A stretch of 64,000 nt of DNA from Panaeolus papilionaceus (lineage: Eukaryota; Basidiomycota; Agaricomycetes; Agaricales): the NCBI GenBank assembly GCA_015501605.1, contig JADNRZ010000005.1, positions 1,426,001 through 1,490,000 on the forward strand, read 5' to 3'. Of the stretch, positions 12,379 through 22,433 are shown piece after piece; positions within the stretch are counted from its first letter, which is position 1; every line of letters starts with the position of its first letter. Under the pieces are notes generated by a model. That model did no database searches and had not been told where the DNA came from. It saw only the letters and a list, made by a program, of their open reading frames with translations. The translations under genes were made by a program, and so were the position numbers.

Positions 12379-13636
12379 TCATCGAGATACCGCCTCTCTT
12401 GTTCGAGCCAGAACAGCAGCCACCAGGCCTTGAGGGTTGTTCTCGTGAATATGTGCTGTTATTAGGTCCTGGTCCACTTCACAGCCTATTGCTTCCAGGC
12501 CCGAAACCTCTGCAGTTTTCAATTCCTTCGTGTCGAGTGCGAATGCTAGGGTAAATGTAACGCGTTGCGGTGGCCTTGGTGGGGGCATGTCGATCTTGTA
12601 GGTGAGTATAAGCTCGTTTTCCGATGTTGATTTCGATTCTTCCAGATTCCAGATAGAACGTTGAAGCGAAAGCGACGCGGTATACCTAAAAGGTGTCGGA
12701 TATATTAAAATCAATCAGTGAATTTCAGGCGAATGAATGTGTAACTAACCAGTCGTATAGTGGAACTAGCCTGCTGTCGTCCTCCTCGACTTGAGCAGCC
12801 TTCACAGACTTCTCAGCCTCTGCTACCTCTATCCGGAGGTTTTCCATATCTAAAGCACCCGCCTTGACCTTTTCTTTCTCTGCTTTTCCTTGTTGCTTCA
12901 CAAGCTGCACATCGTCGTGAAGGGTCTGCATCTCCTCGGTTAATTCTTCTGCCTTCTTTTCTGCAAGGGGTATGGTCATTCTGGGCTGCGGGTGCGTTTG
13001 GCGTAGCAACATCAGCGACATCCGTGCTTCAATAATCTTCTGTGATAACAGAGCGGCTCTATCGGTTGCTTGCTTTATGCGCCGATAATCTGACAAGACT
13101 TGAGCCAACTGCTGATATAGGCTGGGTATACTGACCTTGTTCGACCATGGGTGCTAATAGCTTGATGTTTTCCTGAACTTCGGCAAGTTTACCCTTTGCG
13201 ACCTTTAGCTTCTCCTTCTTCTCCTCGTTTGCAAGAGCCAACTCTTTGTTCTGTTCGGCCGTAACAATAGGGGCATCATCAATGTCGCTGACAATGGACT
13301 TGACAAATTTATCCTTTGCGTTTTGTTCCAAGTATTGGAATTTAAGTTTGCGAAGGTATGACTATGGAACTATAATCAATCGACATTCATTAAAGGACTT
13401 GTGATAACGCTCACAATTTGAGCAGACACATCCATTTCTATTATCGCAGGGTCTTTGTGCAGGGTATCGTCTTCATACTCAACAAACTCTTCTGTATCCA
13501 GATGATGTGAGTTAAGCTCTGCTGCCTTCTTGACTAGTTGGATGTCTGCGTTCTCTAGTCGTGTCTGGAGTGCTTTGGCACTTTGAACAAGCTTCCCATG
13601 TTCGGCCTGCAGTTCTAGGGATGGTCGGGCTGCCAT
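12379..13636 (-). CDS. sos7: Kinetochore protein Sos7-like (frame break near 13130)
   Basis: Sos7 is the fungal coiled-coil partner of the outer-kinetochore protein Spc7/KNL1. Exon 1 is 13636-13415; exon 2 starts at 13361 with SYLRKLKFQYLEQNAKDKFV, the hallmark 'KLKFxYLEQxxKxxF' stretch I associate with this family. Long Lys/Glu/Ala coiled coils follow, then after an intron at 12749-12686 a C-terminal beta-containing segment (exon 12685-12379, ending REAVSR). Between LAPMVEQ and LYQQLAQVLSDYRR the frame shifts by one base around 13125-13140: no GT-AG intron of normal size restores it. This could be an assembly error, an unusual intron or real damage. Both sides clearly belong to one protein. 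Family assignment rests on motif memory. Confidence 0.68.
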
Positions 13637-14213
13637 TTATGTTCTAATATGAGCGTTGAATGCACTGAATTTGAAAATTAAGTGTTATAGTCACTCACTG
13701 TGGGTATATGAAGAGATGCTGGTGGATAGATGAGTGTTTGGGTGTAAAGGTTCGATTGCAGTCGCGTCGATGGGTCTCACGTGCTGCTAAACGCGCTGCG
13801 TGACATTCTGTAACATGTCATGTGCCACCATCATTTAAGCTGTCAGTGTGACAAGTTACCATTTACGACAAGCACTCACAGCCTGCTCTTAAGCGAGTAA
13901 CCAGGTCAAGCGAATCAAGGTCCGGGTTTTTCCATCAATCGTGTTGTGTTCGCCTCGAGTAGTGGCACATCTCCTGAATGCTCCATAACTAGTTCGGGTC
14001 ATGAGTACTATAACTGGTCGTATCGCCTCAAGATTCAACTCTGCTTTGATCCCCCACAGCGTCGTCGACTTTCTGAGCAGTGTGTACTTGAATTTGCGGC
14101 TCGTGGTCGACACAAGGCTACCTGCTAATCGCCTTCAGCATCCACCACAGTATACACAGGTTTCGGCACAACCAGCGGGTCCACCTAAGCATTATCAAGT
14201 CGAAGAGAAGATC
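13637..14213. other. Divergent promoter between Sos7-like gene and alpha-galactosidase copy B
   Basis: About 580 bases shared upstream by two divergent genes. Short frames are present but none is supported. No clear operator-like repeat seen. Confidence 0.5.
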
Positions 14214-17200
14214 ATGGATCCAAAAGGTATGATTTAGATGCATGGCATCCCCCGACAGCCTGTTCAGACTCTCTGTAGGGACTCCGACATCTTCAGAAAG
14301 AGATCTGGAAAGAGATGGTACTTTCGCTCAAGGTGAATGCCCACATTGCGTAGCCCGTTCAAGTGTCCTAAGTACATGTTGTGTCACTACTATCGGACAA
14401 CACAGTGGCCCAAAACGTAGAGCCGACAGAATCGTCACCACGTAAGTAACATTGCTGGTGTCGGTCTTCGCTCCACATTGACGTTGGGTTTATGCAGTTC
14501 TTGCCTCTCAAACGGGTTCAACTCCGGGTAATGTCGATTTGCGTGTGTATATTTTCTATTTTTTGTGTTTCATGGATGTATTAAAAATAACAAAACCATG
14601 AAGGGAAACCACTTCTCATTATCCGCAAAGTGGGTTATGCCTTGGGTTTCCTCCTATTGGCAGCTCTTTTCGCGTCGTGGTCCTATAATCAAAGGAAGAC
14701 GAGCCCTCCTCCCTCCACAGAAACATCTCCAGGAGATATTCGGTGGCAGGGAGTTGGAAAGCTGCCGTGTAAGGTTTTTTGCTATTTCGTTGCGCTGCTT
14801 TGCTCATTCGGTCCAAGTTATGGGATATAACAGTGCGTTTTGCAGAAAGCAACATCTTTCGTGTTTCTGAACCTAGCCCAACTTCACAGCCTGGAATGCC
14901 TACCACGTAAGATCCGATTTCCGAAACGATTAGAACTACATGCACTGATCCCTGCACGCAGTGCAACATCAATGAAACTGTAGTTATTGAAACAGCCATT
15001 CTGATGAAAACCCTCGGGCTGCAGGTCAGTACCAGATATCGGTGTAAATGCCGGTCCGCGTAGTTAAAGCACACCTTATCCAGGACGCTGGATATAACCA
15101 TGTTAATATCGACGACTGCTACTCGGAGAAACAACGAAATGTTCTTGGGGACATTGTGGCCAGTAAGTCGTCCTTCCTGTCTCACGGATTGCTCTCTAAG
15201 ACATCCGATGTTCGTCTTGTTCTAGATCGACAGCGTTTTCCTTCTGGGATGAACCGGCTCACGGATCAAATCCATAAGCTTGGATTGTAAGTCACTCTCT
15301 TCTCTGTCGCTGTCTGAGCTGAAAATCAGAATTCCTTGTAGCAAAGCTGGTATTGTATGTATATTTCACCATCCCAGGGATTCGTGTTGACCGAGATACT
15401 GTTTACAGTATAGCGATTCCGGATGGTTCACCTGCGAGTTCTACCCTGGTTCTTTTATGAATGAGGACAGGCAAGCAGAGCCTCCCTTTGCCTTTGAAGC
15501 GACACCCCCTCACCGAAGTGTTCTCCCCGTGCAGAGATATTAAAACCTTTCAAAATTGGGGTTTCGACCTATTGAAGTGAGTTTTCACCCCATTAAATGC
15601 ATCTCGAGACTCACACTGCTTCAGGTACGACAATTGCGCGAGTTCGTCCACCAACTTCAACGCCGCAAAACCTTCAAATCTGAGCTTCTTTTTACAGTCC
15701 CTTACGACTCCGTGATCAAGGAGGGAATGGTCGGCAGTAAGCTATTTCCTCAGACCATTCTTAACTTGAGTAAGCTATTCACGACTTTTGTTTCTTTTAG
15801 AGTTCACTCGGATGTCCAACGCTATCAAGAACTTGAGCATAAAATCTGGCAAGCCCCCCCTTCTGTTTTCCTTGTGCCAGTGGGGTGAAGTGAGTCAAGT
15901 TCGAGTTTATTACTACCTTACAATTAACGTCTGCCTTGCAGGAACAACCTTGGTTATGGGCCAGACGTCTCGGCCAAAGTTGGAGGGTTCGTTTTTATCT
16001 CGATGTATCAAACCATATTCATCTAAAATGCTCATGACCCATCTTAACTAGACCACAGGTGATATTGGTGGGTTTTACAGGTGTTGTTAGTCCGTTGAAG
16101 TGTATTGATAATGGTACAGAGCCAAAGTGGAAGTCGCTCGCCCATATCATCAATGCGTGAGTCGAAGGTCAAACAATATGTTGGAACATTCATTTACGCA
16201 GATTTGGTGGCAAGAAACTCGTTCATTGCTGGCGCTACGGATTTCTACGGTCGAAATGACCTCGATATTGTGAGTTTCCCGTCTCGTTTCTTTTCGTTTA
16301 CATACTCAACCTAATTTTCGAATTTAGCTCGAAGTGTAAGATACGAGCACTCATCACGGGAACCTCCGCTAATTGAACCTATGCTACGTTAGAGGAAACG
16401 GTGATCTCACATACGAGGAAGCAAAGTCGCATTTCACAGTCTGGGCCCTCATGAAGTCACCGCTTTTGATTGTGGGGAACATATTTTTTCTCTTTCTTTT
16501 CTCCGCTGAATTTTTTTTATTCCATTTACAGAGCACACATGTGAGTTCCGTGTTGCATAAATTTCTACAATGCCCTGATGCGTTGAATAGCTTGCATCTG
16601 CCACCGAGGAAACACTTAGCATCCTCACGAATCGTGAAATAATTGCGATCAACCAGGATCCTGTCATCGGCACTTCTATCACACCCTTTAGATGGGGAGT
16701 TAATGTTAGTAGCTTATTTCGAAGAAGCCGATGTTATTTAAAACTGACATCGAAACCCGTACTTCTTTCCGACCTAGCCGGACTGGACGTTTAATAGAAC
16801 ACACCCCGCTCAGTATTGGAGTGGTGAAAGCCAAAATGGCACTGTATTTATGTTGGTGAGTTGCGGCGAAGGCTTAGCTTAATTTCCATAAGCGCACGAA
16901 GGGGGGGGTTGTCACTCACTGGCCTTGTTTTATTTAGTTGAATACCCTCGATCATCCGGCCGATATGTTCTTTAGCCTAACAGAGTCCCCATGGATTCGT
17001 GCCGGAAGGCAGTACACAGTCAGGGTGCGTTAGTTGTTTTTTCAGCTGTGTTCCCTGCTCCATAGTTTGGAGCGCTAAATTTGGATATACTGCGTCCACC
17101 GGGAAATCTATAACAAGGCATATCTATATTCTCCTTCTGCAGATGCTTACTTCCTTTACCTTTACTAGGATCTGTGGACTCATACGGACAATGGCACAGC

Positions 17201-17393
17201 TATCCGAAACTTCACCGCGTACGCCGTACCCGCTCATGGCGTCGTAGCTTTGCTGCTTACGGATGCTGGTGATGAGCCAAAGGGTACCATGCCGCTTTGT
17301 GCCCGAATTCAGCAGTGTACGGGCAAGGATGGAACGAAGCAGCCCGGGTGGTTTGGATCTGAAATGATGCCTCAGATCCCCATAGAACTTTAA
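14214..17393 (+). CDS. GH27 alpha-galactosidase with N-terminal membrane anchor (copy B)
   Basis: Same enzyme family as copy A but built differently at the N-terminus. I placed 27 exons with a continuous phase (1,548 nt, 515 residues): ATG 14214, exon 1 of 13 nt, stop 17391-17393. Residues 1-44 are hydrophilic; about 50-66 form one hydrophobic helix (VGYALGFLLLAALFASW) after basic residues, followed by a Ser/Thr/Pro linker. This predicts a type II membrane protein with an external catalytic domain. GH27 motifs: MGYNTWNAYH, AGYNHVNIDDCYS, YSDSGWFTCEFYPGSF, KYDNCAIPYDS (nucleophile Asp), FSLCQWGEEQPW, ATDFYGRNDLDIL (acid/base Asp), [37 protein letters not shown]. Exons 21 and 23 are only 8 and 9 nt; the intron at 15471-15534 starts with GC. 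Active-site residues are intact. Confidence 0.9.
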
Positions 17394-19326
17394 GAGGACG
17401 TCTTGAAGTTGCATGTTTTGAATTTGTATAATGACCCCCCTCGACGATGCAAAATCTGTTTTGCTTGCCGGGGCATGTAGTTTGCGCTTAGCTGCTTGTA
17501 ATTATAGCAATATGTACCATTGGCCACCTTGGGATCTAAATTGTATGTCTTGTTTTAACACTATTATTACCGTCCCTGAGGGAGGTGTGCTAGGCACGAG
17601 GTCACTGGTTTGTTAAACGGCCTTTAAATTCGATATGGCTCCATAGGTCTACATCTGAACGACGTAGATAGATGTGTGTATACTATATTATGATACAATT
17701 TCCAGATACTGGTAGATATAAGTAATGAAGGGAGTTGGACAGCACCATGGCCAGGACACCCTCGATATAGATAGAGGACTACGTACTTAGAAGAAAGGAA
17801 AATATGGCAATATAAACGATAGACTTTGCACTTCAGGAAAGCAATGCGACCGAACAAAGGGGCAAAAATGACAAGGTGTGTGGAACTATGATGAGACAAA
17901 ATGCGGCGAGATTAATAGTAGGGGTGGAGAAGTGGGTGAACGGAATATAGAGAGAATTATAGAATAGAACTGTGTGTATGGTAATATGGTCGAACGAAGG
18001 GAGGGGGGGGGATATTGGACAATGTCTGCTGCTGTTTTGCGATGAAACGAAGGGGATTAAAAGCGGTGGTTTGTGAAACGGTGCGGATGAAAGATGTTAC
18101 ATGGAAATATAACAAGGGTATGTTGGGCAAGCGATAGTGAGGTGAATAGACATTCAGCAGGTTAGCATACTCTGGGATTAGCAAAAAGCGGAGGCAGATT
18201 AATAGAACCAACTTCAAAAGCAGCTCAAAGGCGGTCAGGGGGAGGGGAATAGGGGTAACCAAGTGTTTTCTGCAAACAGCACACACTTGATTGGAACGGG
18301 GGTATAACCAAGGCAATCGATGAATTCGGAATCTCGGAGCGATGAAACAGTCGCGTCGATTAGATAGGAGTATAAGACCCTACGGGATGTATGCTTAGAT
18401 ATGACCCGTGATAGAGAAACGAATGCACTTACATATACGTGCCGAATGATCACCGCTACCTGTAGCGAATGTGTTGCATTTTGGGTTGATATCAATAGAT
18501 ATCACTAAGGGTCAGAAGGTGCATTGAATTGGGTGGGGTTTCGGTTAGGGTATAGCAACGATACGACAATCGACCAGGGAAGAGATGGTAAAACATTTCC
18601 GGGATGGAGTCGAACACGAGCATGGAAGATAGCGAGGAGATTACGTGTCAGCAAACGGCTCCATGAATGGTGTACATAACCATCAGAACAGAAATACAAA
18701 CTCGAAAAGCGAAAAAGGAAGAATAGAACCAGATACCGAAAAAAATACGAAAGATGCCCAAATAAAATAAAATGAAACAATATTGTTCAATGAAAGAGTA
18801 ATAGGTACGATGCGAAGAAAGAAAAGGAAAAACTGGAAAGGTTATCCCGGCAGACAGGATGGACCCGTTCTCGAAAGGCAGGGACAGATAGATATGCCCA
18901 TTTCAATGGGCGCAAAATGTTATGATAACAAAGTCGGTTGCAGAGACCGGTCTTCGCATGCGCAGCGATAGTAATGGCGCAAGTAGACCGATGTCAAGGC
19001 AAGACGAGCTTCTTGTCGTCCGCTTCACCAACAACCCGTTTAACTTTAGGCGTGAATTCATACACGCAAGACCAGTAGATGATACCACCCCAGATCTTCA
19101 GGTTAGATAGCCGGGTCACAATCGCATCGATCAGCAATCCGGATAGAAAAAGTGCATGCTGTGCACATGCAGTAAAATGTCATGCATCTAGGCAAGCGAA
19201 GACGAGGGGCAATAGCGCGGTAAGCGCCAAGGCAGTTGAGCGGGACTTAACCAAACAAGACACAAGAGATGCAACACCCCACCTACTCTTTTTGGGGGGG
19301 TTCTTGTATGGGCAGTAAAAGCGAAT
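17394..19326. other. Convergent intergenic region, 1.9 kb
   Basis: Lies between the 3' ends of alpha-galactosidase copy B and Tup1 copy A. Pyrimidine-rich on the minus strand, as expected for a 3' UTR. I searched it for the missing final WD strands of Tup1 copy A and found none. A short open minus-strand stretch near 19150-19000 (containing LSNLKIWGG) is noted but unsupported. Confidence 0.4.
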
Positions 19327-22300
19327 TTAAAAAACGAAAGGGGGAGAAGGACCAAGAAGAAAAATAAAGGTAACACAAAAATAAAAAATAAAAATAATAG
19401 AAATTGACGTACCGCTATTTTTGTGTCCCTGCAGCACAAACTGCAGAACACCAGTGGAGGTATCCCAGACATGGACAGTCCTATCTTTCGAGCCTGATAC
19501 CACCCACCGCCCATCATTGGACACAATGACGGAGAGTACGAAATCCTATACCAAACAAGAACTAGGTTAGCCAACTGCGCAAAAGGGAAAAAGGCGACGG
19601 CAGGCAGCCGGGATGTATGTAGGAAATTTGATTTTCAGAATAGGCAGCTCGACAAGGAAGAAAACCCTGCACATTCGATCGTCCGCCTGCCCAGCAACGC
19701 CCGTGGCACCAATCCGAAGTGCACCCTGAGCAAGTCTCAGGGATGGGGGACAGGAGGCCTAGACTGAGGGGAACACCTGTTTGAACTTTAAACGCCATAA
19801 CCGGTCAAGCGCCGACCTCTAATTCACCGATGACACAAATTGACAGCGTCCACAGCGGATGGGGACGTGCAGGGCGTAAGCCATGCCGCAACGGGTGACA
19901 GTCCAAACCGACCATGCCCCCACATGTGGTCCCACACGATGGGAGGGACAATTGTGTAACGTATGTGCACAACGCCGTAATGGTGGCTGGCTACTGAACC
20001 TAATACGAAGCCGTTGAATGCCGAACGGTTGCATCGGAACCCCGGCATTTGGTTAGATTGCCAGGCCATGGGGGTGAGTAGGATCAACCCTTGCGTAAAA
20101 ACTGCAGGGGAAGGAATTGTTGAAAGACATGCGAAGGCTGTGTGCTATCTGTCTGTGCCGCAGACGAGACCATGTTACGTATCATCCATCCCCATCTCCA
20201 GGTGGAGCGCCGAGGCGAACGTGCTCTGGGAGCTCATCGCAAGTTGACCCAGCGATAGGCCAAGTTGCAAAAGAAGAGCGACAATTGACCGAAAGAAACA
20301 GAACGGAACATGAATGCAATTCGAATGAGATCAGTACCCACCTTGTGACCCACGAAGCTTCTGAGTTCCCGATTCATTGAAGCAGCCCCTTCACCCTCGC
20401 GTTCGATGGCTTCAGTGATATCCCAATACTTCAGCGACCTGTCCAGACTCCCACTGACAAGTCCCTTTCCATTGGGTGTGAAAGCCACGCTATACACACT
20501 GTCTTCGTGTCCCTTGAGCCTCTCGACCATCTTCCCAGTCCTCACGTTCCAAACTCTGATGATGCAATCGAGGCTACCCGCAGCCACCCAGTTCCCGTCT
20601 GGAGAAATGGCAACAGATGTGACTCCTGCGTCGTGTGGAGCGCCCGCTGGACCTGAATCCGCGATGGTTATCGTTCGATGGGCAGCAGGATCTACCAAGT
20701 CCCAGATTCGCATGGTCTTATCGCCTGAACCGGATACGATGTAGCGTCCGTCACGAGAAAAGTCAAGAGAGTAGATTTCTTGTTCATGTCCTTGGAATAC
20801 GTGCAGAATCCGCCTTGAAGAAATTTCCCAAATCTACAAAAATAAAAATAAGCCCACAACGCGATGCTCTGGAGTAACAAGAGTGGCATACGCGGATTTT
20901 CTTGTCTTCTGCACCTGTAGCCAGATATTTTCCATCTGGACTAAACCGCACACTTCGAATGTACAAGTCACCAGTAGGAGCCGCTGTCTCGTCTTCCACG
21001 ACGCTGAACGACGAACGCAATGAGCGTCAAAACATGATGGAGGCAATACGACATACCAAACTTTATCGCCCGTCCGTGTGTTGTAGATCTGTGCTGTTCG
21101 ATTACACCCAGTTGCAAGATACTGACCATCTGCCGAGAACTGAACACAACAAACCACGCTTGATGGAATGTTAGCATGCGCGTCGATAAGGAGAACGGGA
21201 AAAAAAAAACTGACCTAGGGTGCATAAAAGCGTGAATCAACGTAACATCCAGCGCCTTCCTCGTCCTTGGGTTATAGAGGGCAAACCAGTCTGGTCCTTC
21301 TTTTCTGAACTCTGGCGGGACGCTCTGGAAGCTGAGCTCCTCGAGTGTGTTTGTCGATGATGACGGAGACATGGTCATGGGTGGGACATGGCGATGTTCG
21401 GCGCTATGGGGCAAGTAGTCTGGGCCTGTACCTGGCGACTGATAGTCTCGTCGCAACTTGACCCGCTTTGCGTCCCGTCCATCCTTGATACGATCGTTTT
21501 CGCGCTCATCGATATCGTCCCTAAGCGACTTTGAGCGCGTCGCTCTTCCCATGACTTCCCTCTCCCGGTCCAACCGAATCCTGCCATCTCTATCCCTCTC
21601 CCTCTCCCATTCCCCCTCTCTACCCCGCGCTCTCTCTGCGTCTCGATCGCGATCACTGTCTGCCAGATCTCTTGGCACGGATAGAGCTCCATGACTCGTC
21701 TGACGTTGCTGTTGATCGGGTGACGGTCGCATCGCCGCCGGTGCACCCATGCTCGCACTTGTTACCGGAGACATACGATTGCCCACATCAACTGGCCCGC
21801 TCGAAGAAACCATTCTCCCGGACACTGAACTAGCTCCTGACCCTGTCGAGGAACGCTCATTATGCGCATGACGTATCGAGTTCAACTCCGACCGTAGGCG
21901 TACCAACTCGTCCTCGTACTGCTGCTTAATTTCGCTATGCTGACTTTCTAATTCGAACAAAGTGCGCCGGATAATGTTGAGTTCCTCCAATTGGCTTTCG
22001 ACTAAGAATAATATAGGAGAGATCAAAGTCAATACAAGAAATCATCAGAGCGATCAAAAAAGATGGCGATCAACATCGGAAGCAAGGAAGCAAATTGTTT
22101 GAAAGAGGATGAAGGAAGGAAGAAAGGGGTTCAGAGAAGAAACGCACGTTTAACCTCGAGCTCCCGCCTTTCGCTATGCAAGCTGACCATCTGTCCCGCA
22201 ACGTTGTCGTATTCGCGGCGGATCACGTCCAACGCCTCGGAGATGGAGAATGGGCCTCCACTGTTTGACCGACTGCCAAATCTAGTGACGGCGCTACCAC

Positions 22301-22433
22301 CGACTGAGCCGCTTACTCCAACATTGCCATGTCCGCCACCGCTGACTATAGGCTGCCCACTACCACTTAGATGCCCGCCACTTGACACAGGTCCAGAAGA
22401 TAGAGGAGGTACATTGCCGCGAATGGGCTGCAT
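19327..22433 (-). CDS. tup1: Tup1-type WD40 transcriptional corepressor (copy A)
   Basis: Tup1 with Ssn6/Cyc8 represses genes controlled by carbon source, mating and stress in fungal nuclei. Exon 1 (22433-22148) has a Gly/Ser-rich leader and the first tetramerisation helix ([16 protein letters not shown]). Exon 2 (22001-21215) continues the coiled coil ([19 protein letters not shown]), then a Ser-rich linker with Arg/Asp/Glu runs, and [16 protein letters not shown], the conserved lead into the propeller. Later exons give WD repeats: [98 protein letters not shown] 796-nt intron (20341-19546) separates GHK from [18 protein letters not shown]. After LQGHKNS at about 19418 the usual last WD strands are absent; the given left end is the stop reached if the final donor is not used. 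The start could lie further upstream in another exon. Confidence 0.85.

Noticed and set aside
18990..19150. Open minus-strand stretch containing LSNLKIWGG as the missing Tup1 copy A C-terminus
   Set aside because: It lacks the conserved last-blade pattern (SP...ATGSGD...RIW) and no well-phased splice joins it to GHKNS.
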